Of a stretch of 64,000 nt of DNA, positions 38,701 through 48,000 are shown in pieces. The DNA is from Hetaerina americana (lineage: Eukaryota > Arthropoda > Insecta > Odonata > Calopterygidae). The stretch is from assembly GCA_022747635.1 (NCBI GenBank), contig JAKTNV010000003.1:46325475-46389474 (forward strand), in the 5' to 3' direction. How positions within the stretch are numbered: the stretch's first letter is position 1; each line of letters begins with the position of its first letter. The notes beneath the pieces were generated by a model. That model had not been told where the DNA came from and did no database searches. It worked only from the letters and a program-made list of their open reading frames with translations. The position numbers and the translations under genes are program-made.

Positions 38701-40600
38701 GAAAGAGGATGTGTCGTTCTCACCTGACATATTTATATCAGAAGTTTAAGCCCTAATATTTCTGTTGATGGTTTGCCGTTATCAAAGAATGCCGTTGGTT
38801 ACAATTCATCTGGATTATACGGATATTTGGCTTCGCTAAGAGAGATAACCGGCGAATATGGTAAAATCTTTTGGAATAGAAGCCAAGAGGTATTATGGTG
38901 AATTAGTGAGACAGACAAGTGTCGAAGGAGAGATGCAAGAAAGGAGTGACATTTTCCGTCTTCGAACAGGCAATTCAGGGTAAATCCAGTGTATGAAGCA
39001 AACGACAGATAACTTCTCCCTCAAAATTCATTCTCATTTTGATAGAAGCGTTATATTTAAGCCCTGAAATACGGGCCAATTAAGGCCCGTATATTTAGAA
39101 CGCTTTGATTTAGATGAAAAACATTCCAAAAGACGTATTGCGTTTGATACCCACACACCGAAATATGTATGTATAATGATTACAAGAAATTTTATTTTTG
39201 TAATAATGTCACCATATCTTTTACATTTTCATGGAATTGCAAAGGAAGATCGATTCCGAAAAATTCAAATTAAAGTTGAGGGAACGTAAACTAGAGCAGA
39301 TAGAGTAGTTCACCTATTTTGTAACGGAGGACAGAGTAGTAAAGATATACGAAAGAAAAATTGCAATACGCAATGAAGTATTTACAAAGAGGTGGAAGCT
39401 GGTGACATTCAATTAAGATGTAAAGAGTAAAATATGTAAAGACTGTAGTAAAAATATGAAGAAAAGATAAGTGAAAACTTTGATTTAGAGATTAGTTTTG
39501 AGTGACTCGGAAACTTTGTCTTCGTGGCAAGTGGATAAGCGCAGATGGGTGACTTTTGAGATGAGGGAGGGGAGAAAAAAGGAGTAGATAAAATGGACGG
39601 AAAGGAAAACAGACGGAGATCAATCATAGGCATAATATGCGAGAAGAGAGACGACTGTTGGTTGAAACTCGAAGAAAGCAGAATAAGTGACAGGCAGAAC
39701 GTACTGAGAGGCAAGGGGATGGTGAAAACTGTGACAGAGGGGAGTATTCTGAAAGAGAGATATAGAGTTAGGAAAAAGTAGGAATTTTAGATGACATTAA
39801 GGAAAATAGGAAATGATGAAGTGCTAAAGAATGATTTATTGTAAAATATAGCATAGGGTTTAAGGATATTTTGCTGTATAAGTAAGAGCCTAGGACTGCA
39901 GTAATGTGTACCGCGAAGAACCATAAAAATTCCACCCTAACCCAGTTGAATACTGCTTGTTATCGATCACGACTACTCTGGTTAGTGGTTCTTATGGTAA
40001 GAATTGTTACCTTTGGTACCAGTGTAAATGTTGCTGACCGTATGCTCACTGAGTAGTGAGTATTTGGTATTGGGTAGAAGTCGTAATACCAGAGCATCCG
40101 TTTATTAACCACCAGGCCATTGAATCGGGCATCCAGGTATCGGGCACTTGATGAATATCCTTAAAAACCCATTTCCCACGTTTTACAGGTTTCACTCACA
40201 GTGTAGTAGTATCAGGCTATCCAGACATTGGCCAAGCGTGGAATTGGTGAGAGAGGAGAGGAAGATTTAGGAAGTGATTGAGCCAGAACAACACTCTCCA
40301 CCATTGGACTACTGTTTGTGCGGCAAATATGAATTTCGAATGTGAAATGAAGATGAAGAGCAAATGTGTACGCTAGTATTTATTTAGTTTATTCCCTAGT
40401 ATTTCATTTATAGGATACTTATTGCAATTGTAACTAATATCCTTCAATTTATGATTTTCACCAAAGAGAAATAGCCATACTGCGTGTAACATGTCCATGA
40501 TATGAAATGATTCCTATATAATCATATGTAATTTGACCTAAAAACAGAATAATGAACTGTGAAAACCATTATTCTCTTCAATTACAATTAATGTTGCAAA
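35716..40600. other. Mainly AT-rich stretch with G/A-rich segments
   Basis: No conserved gene was seen. G/A-rich segments lie at about 37630-38060 and 39420-39780. A short palindrome ATACGGGCC (39069-39077), loop AATTAA, GGCCCGTAT (39084-39092) is present. Confidence 0.5.
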
Positions 40601-40638
40601 CATTGAGGATGTTACAAGGATGACATTTTACAAGGATG

Positions 40639-41085
40639 TTCATTCTCTGCCTGGCCTCTGCCGAGAACAGACGTGCTCGAGCTCGCTCCCTAGAACCGGT
40701 TCGACCCTACCTGAGACTACCTGCGTGCCTGCTGATACTTCTGTACCTCTGTGTTTGTTCTTCCCTAGTGAAGTGTAGTTTAGTGTTAGCTTTAATTTTG
40801 TGAAGTAGTTAAGTTTATTTAGTTTTTGTGTTGCTTGTTATTAGTTTTTAATAGTTTGGTGGTATTCCTAGTGGGTACTCGTAGTGGCTTGCGGTGGTTT
40901 TTGTCCGTCGAATCTAATTGGTTATCGGTGAGTGCTTTATTTTCTTTACCATCTTTTTTCTTTCCTTTCTTTACTATCTTCCAAAGCGTAACTTATTGAT
41001 TGAGGTAAATTTAACTAACCCCTCTTAGAATTTTAGCGTAGCGTATACAAGTTAGCTTTTGTTGGGAACTCGTTTGTTATTTAAG
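40639..41085 (+). promoter_or_regulatory. 5'UTR of LINE copy A
   Basis: The segment aligns with the 5'UTR of copy B (43584-44044) from TTCATTCTCT onwards. Shared blocks include GAGACTACCTGC, TAGTGAAGTG, GTGGTTTTTGTCC, GGTGAGTGCTTT and TTAGCTTTTGTTGGGAAC just before ORF1. Identity is clearly lower than in ORF1, and copy B has ~60 extra bases. As in other LINEs it should hold the internal promoter, but no motif is certain. Confidence 0.7.
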
Positions 41086-42111
41086 ATGGCTTCATCTAGG
41101 TCCCCTGTTGCCATGCTCGAAGGCACTGGCGAATGCGCGGCTTTAAGGGCCCGTATTGTCATGCTGGAGAGAATGGTGCGGGAGCTTCGATCGGAGATCG
41201 CTGGCCGGAGGACTCCCCTCAGGAGAGATGGTGCTCGGGGTGGGAATACGAAAACCCGCCACGCCCATATGGGTGCACGGATTCGTCCGAATGCAACACG
41301 TGGCTGGGCGATTAGAGACCTACCCCGTGTCCCATCTCCCAACGAGGGAGTGTCTCACGTCCGTAGGTCGGACGATTGGAGGGTCGTCTCTCGGGGCAAG
41401 GGAAAGGTAACGCTGCGGCGTGGATTGGACTCTGCGGAGGCAGATACCATCCCCGTCTCCAACAGGTACCAGGTGCTGTCGGATGACAGCACCACCGTAC
41501 CTGCAGCCCCTATCCCTACTCCGAGGGCACTGCCTAGGGTAAGACGTCAGGGAACGGGAAGGGAGGGAGTTGTAGTAATAGGTAGCTCGAATGTCCGTCG
41601 TGTAATGGTCCCATTGAGGGAAAGGGCGCGCCGCGTAGGCGCCGATCAACGGGTGACCGCCTGGTGTATACCAGGCGGAGGAGTCCCTCAGGTGACGAAG
41701 GCAATCGAGGCGGCGGTCAAAGGCACGAAGTGCTCTAGGCTGCAGGTCGTGGCCCATGTGGGCACCAACGACGTCACGGACCGTGGATCCGAGGAGGTCC
41801 TCCGTTCCCTTAGGGAACTGAGCTCCGAGGTGAAGCGCGTCCAGGGCGTCGAGGGGGTTCGGCTGGGACTAACGGTCTGCAGCATCGTTCCGAGGGAGGA
41901 TCGCGGGTCTCTGGTTTGGAGCCGAGTGGAAGGCATAAACCAGAGACTATCGAGATTCTGCTCGGACATAGGAGCCTCCTTCGTCGACCTGAGACCAACC
42001 CTCCGATCTTGCAGGACTCCCCTTAACCGATCTGGGGTCCATTACACGGCGGAAGCGGCGAGTAAGGTAGCGGATAGGATACTCGACCACTGTAGGCCTT
42101 TTTTAGGATAG
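41086..42111 (+). CDS. ORF1 of LINE copy A: coiled-coil plus SGNH-esterase-like protein
   Basis: A 341-residue protein from the ATG at 41086. This start is chosen because the same MASSRSPVAML start is conserved in copy B; a GTG/TTG-type start 27 nt upstream is unlikely. Residues ~17-38 form a short coiled-coil (LRARIVMLERMVRELRSEI). A basic, Ser/Pro-rich linker follows to ~160. The C-terminal half is SGNH-hydrolase-like: GSSN (block I, catalytic Ser), CIPGGGVPQ (block II), HVGTND (block III) and LNRSGVHYT with the block V His. The Asp expected three residues before that His is Ser. CR1-type ORF1 esterases are proposed to bind RNA/RNP and may act on lipids or esters; activity here is unproven. 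The frame ends TTA-GGA-TAG, overlapping ORF2 in the -1 frame. No frameshift or stop. Confidence 0.9.
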   Translation: MASSRSPVAMLEGTGECAALRARIVMLERMVRELRSEIAGRRTPLRRDGARGGNTKTRHAHMGARIRPNATRGWAIRDLPRVPSPNEGVSHVRRSDDWRVVSRGKGKVTLRRGLDSAEADTIPVSNRYQVLSDDSTTVPAAPIPTPRALPRVRRQGTGREGVVVIGSSNVRRVMVPLRERARRVGADQRVTAWCIPGGGVPQVTKAIEAAVKGTKCSRLQVVAHVGTNDVTDRGSEEVLRSLRELSSEVKRVQGVEGVRLGLTVCSIVPREDRGSLVWSRVEGINQRLSRFCSDIGASFVDLRPTLRSCRTPLNRSGVHYTAEAASKVADRILDHCRPFLG

Positions 42112-42515
42112 AGGGCAGGTCACTTAGTGGGTCAGTAACATCTGGGGATAGCGCGTATAATATTATTTATAAAAATATAAAAGTCACCGACAACACTGAC
42201 ATTGATTTAGAAAGACAAGTGACATGCACTTCCCCACAAAGGCGTCCTAAAATACAGTCAGGCACTAATAAGGACGTTATTCAACATCAAAATAATTTAA
42301 CTATACTTGTTATAAATTGCAGAAGCCTCATGAACAAATCAGCGGATCTAGAACACTTAATCCAAACTCATTCCGCTGATATAGTATTAGGCACAGAGAG
42401 TTGGCTGTGCAATGACATAAACGACCAAGAAATTTTCCCAATAGATTTCAAAGTTTACCGACACGATAGAGATACAAGACCCGGAGGAGGGGTTTTCGTG
42501 GCAGTTAAAAGTCAT
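42096..42515 (+). pseudogene. ORF2 of LINE copy A, first piece (start of AP endonuclease)
   Basis: This open frame has no stop between 42096 and the insertion at 42516 and has no ATG until within the endonuclease (LMNKSADLEH). It carries the first APE motifs: LVINCRSLMNK (Asn), VLGTESWLCND (catalytic Glu) and GGGVFVAVKSH. The frame is broken by the inverted 3'UTR insertion directly after KSH. The protein continues in phase at 42807. The intact relative in copy B has the same order (LNCRSIRNK, GTESWL, GGGVFIAVKSH). Confidence 0.85.
42099..42105 (+). promoter_or_regulatory. Candidate -1 ribosomal frameshift site (TTTTTTA) at the ORF1/ORF2 overlap
   Basis: In the ORF1 frame the heptamer reads T-TTT-TTA, the canonical X-XXY-YYZ slippery pattern. 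It lies two codons before the ORF1 stop TAG (42109-42111). ORF2 is in the -1 frame and is open from 42096, so a slip here would join ORF1 to ORF2. No ATG occurs in the ORF2 frame before the endonuclease. I see no strong downstream stem or pseudoknot by eye. The alternative is termination-reinitiation. Confidence 0.5.
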
Positions 42516-42806
42516 CTACATCTACATCTACATAATACCCCGCAAGCCGCCGCAAGGGCGTGTGGCGGGGGGTGTTAGGTCACCAACCGTAAAAACGAAA
42601 AATACCACATGCAAAAAACAACACGGAAAATTACACCCCAGCAGCGCACACACTCATGCAAAACTCCCTCCATCCAATACTCATGCAAACACATACACCG
42701 CCAAACAACAAAAAACTGCACCCCAGGATACAGCACGAAAGCCATCCTAAAACACGCAAGCCAGGACACAACAAGCAAGAATGTGAAACATTTTTCACTT
42801 TGTCAT
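42516..42806 (-). mobile_element. Inverted, 5'-truncated LINE 3'UTR insertion inside copy A ORF2
   Basis: On the minus strand this is the last ~286 bp of a LINE of copy A's own subfamily: it matches 50540-50820 at roughly nine of ten bases by eye, including the terminal hairpin (42525-42575 region) and GTAGATGTAGATGTAG tail (42516-42531). GTCAT flanks it at 42511-42515 and 42802-42806, a 5-bp target duplication. It is much less like copy B's 3'UTR except in the last ~60 nt. It interrupts the endonuclease coding region but happens to leave the frame open from 42609. Confidence 0.9.
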
Positions 42807-43488
42807 TTTGAAAGCAGACAAGTTTCATTTGAAAATAATAACACAGAAAGTGTTTGGTGCACCTTAATACGGACCAATCAACCCAACATAAATTTATGCT
42901 CTTTCTACAGACCTCCAGACTCAGATTTGAAAACACTTCACACCCTCAACGATCAAATTTACAATTTTACACGTAAATATAATAACAGCATAAACATAAT
43001 TGGTGGCGACTTTAATCTCCCTGGTATAGATTGGGACAACAATATCGTTAAATCTGGGACCCGCGATCGCGAATCTTGCAATTCCATGATAAAATTGGTT
43101 CAAAGAAACTCCCTCCATCAAGCAGTACGCATGCCCACCCGTGGAAAGAACATATTGGATCTATTTCTTACCAACACGCCTGAACGTATTATTAGTGTAT
43201 CAACTGATGAGGGCTTGAGTGACCATAAAGCAATTAATGTCCACTTGGACATAGAAATAAAAAAGATCATTAAACCAAAAAGAAAAATTTATAATTACCA
43301 TAAAGCAGACTTTGAATCTTTTGCCAATCAATTAAACTCTTCACTACCCGAGTTCAAAACCCACTTAAGTCATGTCAACGTGGAAGAAACTTGGACAGAA
43401 TTTGTCAATATCATGCAAAAAGGAATCGTAGATTTCATACCTATAAAATACGTTAAAGCAAATCGCGACCCCAGGTGGTACAATAAAG
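42807..43488 (+). pseudogene. ORF2 of LINE copy A, second piece (rest of AP endonuclease)
   Basis: It resumes the ORF2 frame with FESRQVSFE, then ESVWCTL, LCSFYRPPDSD (APE block), INIIGGDFNLPGIDW (GDFN motif with catalytic Asp/Asn), GKNILDLFLTN and LSDHKAINVHL (SDH motif with catalytic His). The linker to the RT follows and the piece ends RDPRWYNK at the copy B insertion site ATAAAG (43483-43488). All APE motifs expected for the family are present. Coding continues at 48427 in the same phase (D-V-R-K-A-L-R-K-Q-R). Confidence 0.88.
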
Positions 43489-43504
43489 CAAGCAAGCTAA
43501 GCAA

Positions 43505-43576
43505 GGTTCCATGGTGTAATGGTTAGCACTCTGGACTCTGAATCCAGCGATCCGAGTTCAAATCTCGGTGGGACCT
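43505..43576 (+). tRNA. tRNA-Gln (anticodon CTG)
   Basis: A complete 72-nt cloverleaf: acceptor GGTTCCA/TGGGACC with one T-G wobble (43508:43572), D-stem GTGT/GCAC with loop AATGGTTA, anticodon stem CTGGA/TCCAG with loop CTCTGAA (anticodon CTG, 43538-43540), T-stem CCGAG/CTCGG with loop TTCAAAT, and discriminator T (43576). No intron and no encoded CCA. It is very like conserved animal tRNA-Gln. A 16-nt leader lies upstream and ACAATTTTT downstream. Because it lies inside the retrotransposed unit, it may be a retro-copy of an unprocessed pre-tRNA. Its internal A and B boxes are intact, so it could still be transcribed. Confidence 0.93.
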
Positions 43577-43580
43577 ACAA

Positions 43581-43585
43581 TTTTT
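43581..43585 (+). terminator. Pol III terminator-like T5 at the tRNA/LINE junction
   Basis: TTTTT begins 5 nt after the tRNA discriminator base (trailer ACAA). It is where Pol III would stop, and the last Ts overlap the first TT of the LINE 5' end (TTCATTC). This fits a junction formed at the U-tail of a primary tRNA transcript, with TT microhomology. Confidence 0.7.
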
Positions 43586-44044
43586 CATTCTCTCTCTAGC
43601 CCTCAACCTGAGCGGACCTGCCTACTGAGCGCTCCTGGTAACCGGTTTGACCCACCAGAGACTACCTGCCTGCCACCTCGATTCTTGGTGCTTTTGGTTT
43701 TAGTGAAGTGCAGTGTAGTGCCAACGTATACGTTGCTTCGTTTATATAGTTTTCGTTTTGTGTGTGGTTTGTTAACCTGTGTGTGGTAGTAGTAATTTAT
43801 TTAGTGGATTGTGGTGGTTTTTGTCCTTCGACTCTGATTGGTGACCGGTGAGTGCTTTCCTTTTTCTTTCTTTTGGTCCTCTGAAAACAAGACCTTACTC
43901 AAGCATCGTTTTTTCCACTTAGGCTTCATATTCAATTCCAAATCGTAACTTATTGTTTGAGCTAAAGTTAGCTAACCCCTTCTAGAAATTTTAGCATAGT
44001 GTATACAGGTTAGCTTTTGTTGGGAACTTGGTAATTAAATTAGG
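43584..44044 (+). promoter_or_regulatory. 5'UTR of LINE copy B
   Basis: Homologous to the copy A 5'UTR from the first TTCATTCTCT base, which defines the LINE 5' end. The segment is diverged from copy A and carries an extra ~60 nt around 43880-43935. The upstream tRNA, with its internal Pol III promoter, ends just before it. Confidence 0.7.
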
Positions 44045-45064
44045 ATGGCTTCATCCAGGTCCCCTGTTGCTATGCTCGAAGGCACTGGCGAATGCGCGGC
44101 TTTAAGGGCCCGTATCGTCATGCTGGAGAGAATGGTGCGGGAGCTTCGATCGGAGATCGCCGGCCGGAGGGCTCCCCTCGGGAGAGATGGTGCTCAGGGT
44201 AGGAATTCGAAAACCCGCCACGCCCATAGGGGTGCACGGATTCGTCCGAATGCAACACGTGGCTGGGCGATTAGAGACCTACCCCGTGTCCCATCTCTCA
44301 ACGAGGGAGTGTCCCACGTCCGTAGGTCGGACGATTGGAGGGTCGTCTCTCGGGGCAAGGGGAAGGTAACGCTGCGGCGAGGATTGGACTCTGCGGAGGC
44401 AGATACCATCCCCGTCTCCAACAGGTACCAGGTGCTGTCGGATGACAGCACCACCGTACCTGCAGCCCCTATCCCTACTCCGAGGGCACTGCCTAGGGTA
44501 AGGCATCAGCGGTCGGGGAGGGAGGGAACCGTTATATTAGGTAGTTCAAATGTCCGGCGTATAATGAACCCGCTGCGCCGCAGAGTCCAACAGGAGGGAG
44601 GTGTTGGATTCTTGTCGTCCTGGTGTATACCGGGCGGCGGGGTACCCCAGGCGACGCTGGCGGTGAAGGCGGCCGTCAGTAATACGGGCTGCTCCAAGCT
44701 ACGCATTGTGGCTCATGTCGGGACAAACGACGCCTCGGAACGTGGATCTGAAGAGATCCTGCGCTCCTTTAAGGAGATGCACTCGGAGGTGAAACGAGTC
44801 GAGGCAGAGTTGAAGGTCCCAATTAAATTAAGTATATGTAGTATTGTGCCGCGTTCAGACCGCGGAAGGCTCGTTTGGAGCCGCATTGAGGGTTTAAATG
44901 AGAGATTGCTGGGATTTTGCCGGGGAATCGGAGCGGACTTCGTTGATCTGAGGCCCGTCCTCTCATCGTGTCGGGTACCCCTTAATCGCTCCGGGGTCCA
45001 TTATACTGCCGAGGCATCGCAGTTGGTAGCGCGTAGGTTACACGAACACGTGTCGAGGGTTTAG
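44045..45064 (+). CDS. ORF1 of LINE copy B: coiled-coil plus SGNH-esterase-like protein
   Basis: An uninterrupted 339-residue protein. Residues 17-38 are a coiled-coil. Residues 39-160 are a basic, Arg/Ser/Pro-rich linker. Residues ~162-325 are SGNH-like, with GSSN at 166-169, CIPGGGVPQ at 194-202, HVGTND at 224-229, CSIVPR at 265-270 and GVHYT with His319. The residue at the usual DxxH Asp is Ser317. No CCHC knuckle is visible. Residues 1-152 are almost the same as copy A (~97% at DNA level by eye), while the esterase half is only ~55-60% identical in protein. Compared with copy A the 3' end is one base shorter before the aligned TTAGNATAG, so ORF1 stops at an earlier TAG. The protein presumably packages LINE RNA; the enzyme activity is inferred from the family. 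Confidence 0.9.
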   Translation: MASSRSPVAMLEGTGECAALRARIVMLERMVRELRSEIAGRRAPLGRDGAQGRNSKTRHAHRGARIRPNATRGWAIRDLPRVPSLNEGVSHVRRSDDWRVVSRGKGKVTLRRGLDSAEADTIPVSNRYQVLSDDSTTVPAAPIPTPRALPRVRHQRSGREGTVILGSSNVRRIMNPLRRRVQQEGGVGFLSSWCIPGGGVPQATLAVKAAVSNTGCSKLRIVAHVGTNDASERGSEEILRSFKEMHSEVKRVEAELKVPIKLSICSIVPRSDRGRLVWSRIEGLNERLLGFCRGIGADFVDLRPVLSSCRVPLNRSGVHYTAEASQLVARRLHEHVSRV

Positions 45065-48000
45065 CATAGCTGGTAGGCAAGAGCGTAGGTCATATATTGG
45101 GAAAAATAAAGTAGAATCCAGCGCTTTTTGTCAATTCAGTTCAGGTAATGCCTCTCAAATCCCCAAAAATATTGAACAAACAAGCACTTGCGTTAAAACA
45201 ACATATAACCTACGTAAATTTAATAAAATTGGTGCCTCTACATACATAACAGATAGCAATGCAAGTGAATGTAATTCTTTTGTCTCTGTTCACCACGAAT
45301 CGTCTCAAAACAGTTTTGTTAGCGTACATAAAACCGAAAAACAAGAAGTTATTAGCCATATTAAAATTATAACATTAAATTGCCGTAGCATTAGAAACAA
45401 AATATCGGATATTGAACATATTTTTGTCAGTACAAACGCAGACATAGTAGTTGGAACAGAAAGTTGGCTCACGGGAGATATAGCAAACAATGAGGTTTTT
45501 CCAAACGGATTCACAATTTACAGAAGGGACAGACCAAATAGGTTGGGTGGGGGAGTATTCATTGCAGTAAAGTCACATCTTAGTAGCCAACGATATGAAT
45601 GCGACGTAGATGACATAGAAAGCGTTTGGTGCAACATTAAGGACTACAACGGCAGAAGCCTATACGTGTGTTCATTTTATAGACCCCCAGATTCTAACAC
45701 AGATGTCCTACACAAGCTCGACGAACAAATATCCACTATCAGCAGCAGACAAAGCAACAGTATTACTATAATCGCTGGTGACACAAATCTACCGTCAATT
45801 GACTGGGAAAACTACTGCGTGGGAAAATCTGCCAAAAACAGAGATTCATGCCAAGAACTCCTTCATATATTCACAAAACACTCCTTAGAACAAATAGTTA
45901 AATCACCAAAACGGGGCCAAAGCATACTAGACATCTTTGCGACTTCTATGCCCGAAATCATTACTAACATTGAAATAATAGACGGAATCAGTGACCATAA
46001 GGCTATTCTTGTGGAGTTAAAAACTAAGTTCGTCAAAATAAACAAAGAAAAGCGTAAAATATACCTATACAACAAGGCAAATTTTAACGGACTAAGAGAA
46101 TATTTAAAGATAAAATTACCGGAATACAAGACAAAAACACTGACAACAAATACAGAGAACACTTGGAATTATTTCTTAAATATTTTACGCAAAGGAATAA
46201 AGACGTACATCCCGTCCAAACTCAAATGCGACAGTAAGGAACCTAGATGGTACAACGGGGAAGTCAGATCGGCATTAAGAAGGCAAAGAAAGCTACAGTC
46301 AAATTTCAAAAAGAGTTTAAAAAGTGACGATATAAGTTTTGTGAATACAACCAAACAGCTACTAAAAGAATGTCGTAGTAAGACGAAAAGTATTATGCGC
46401 ACAGCACTACACTCTTTTAAATCTAAAATGCTAAGCGAATATCTTGAGGAAAATCCAAAGTCATTCTGGTCCTATGTTAGGGAAATACAGGGTAAACGTC
46501 CCACTGTTCACTCTTTGAAGACGGAAAATGGAGAAATCATTACAGATAGCGTGAAAAAGGCAAATATTTTAAACCATTTTTTCCAGAGCGTCTACAACAA
46601 AAACACAAACGCACCAAACGATCCTCCACACCCACCCGGGGAACACATGAGCGATCTTACACTGACCAAGCAGGGAATAGTACATCTGCTCCGTAGTATC
46701 AAAGCACACAAGGCACCTGGTCCGGAAGAAATACCTGCTAGAATATTAAAGGAATTAGCTGACGACATTGCCCCATTTTTACATATTGTTTTTCTAAAAT
46801 CGATAGAAGAAGGCTCAGTGCCTCGCGACTGGAAGCTAGCCCATATAACTCCCATCTATAAAGGCGGCGATAGGGATAAACCAACCAATTACCGACCCAT
46901 TTCTTTAACATCGATCTCTTGTAAAATATTGGAACACGTTATTGTCACTAACATTATGAAATTTCTTGATAGTAGGAAAATACTAATCCACAACCAGCAC
47001 GGATTTAGGAAAAGCAGATCTTGCGAAACACAACTCGGTCTCTTCATTCACGATATACTTAGATCGGGAGAAAACAACACCCAAGTTGATGCAGTATTCC
47101 TGGATTTCAAAAAAGCCTTCGACAAAGTCCCACACAATAAATTGTTACACAAACTTAAATACTATGGGATCAATGAGAAAATAATTAATTGGATTAGGGA
47201 CTTCTTGTCAAACCGCAAACAAATAGTAGTCATAGATGGGTTGTGCTCAACGGAGAGAGATGTTACTTCGGGCGTCCCCCAGGGAAGTGTAATAGGGCCT
47301 CTTCTGTTCTTAATATACATAAATGACTTAAGCACACACGTTAGTAGCAATCTAAGGTTATTTGCTGACGACACGGTGATATACAGGGAAATAAGGAGCC
47401 AACTAGATCGCGAGCTACTCTCTAGAGACTTAGACAATATCTCGGGATGGTGCAATAAATGGGGATTAACACTTAATATAGATAAATGTGCAGTTTTGAA
47501 ATTTTGGAATAAAGGAAGCGAGGAACAGGATATAAACTACAAAATAGAGGGTTCAGTATTGACTACGGCAAATCAAGTTAAATATTTGGGGGTTGTTCTA
47601 ACACCACGCCTTTCATGGGGAGCACATATCAGGACAATATGCGGATCAGCTTTAAAGAAACTTGGCTTCATAAAACGGGTGGTGGGGAAATGTAATGAAA
47701 AAGTTAAAGAGAGGTGTTATTTTGCTCTAGTTAGACCTCATTTGGAATATGCCGCAAGTATTTGGGATCCGTGGGAGAAAATTTGGCAAAAAGAATTAGA
47801 TAAAGTCCAGAGAAAATCCGCTAGATTTGTTAAAAATTGTTATGATAAAAACACAAGTGTGACAGGTCTCTTAGGGGATTTAGGCTGGGAACCACTTGAA
47901 GTGCGGAGAGAACAAGCGAGGCTTAGACTTTTAGAAAGGTTCAGAACAAACGAGTTTAAATATGACACTGAAGGAATTATAATGGCCCCACACTACTTAG

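Noticed and set aside
43505..43576. tRNA-Gln as the head of a SINE
   Set aside because: The cloverleaf is complete, a Pol III terminator follows at once, and the sequence downstream is a LINE 5'UTR; no SINE body is present.
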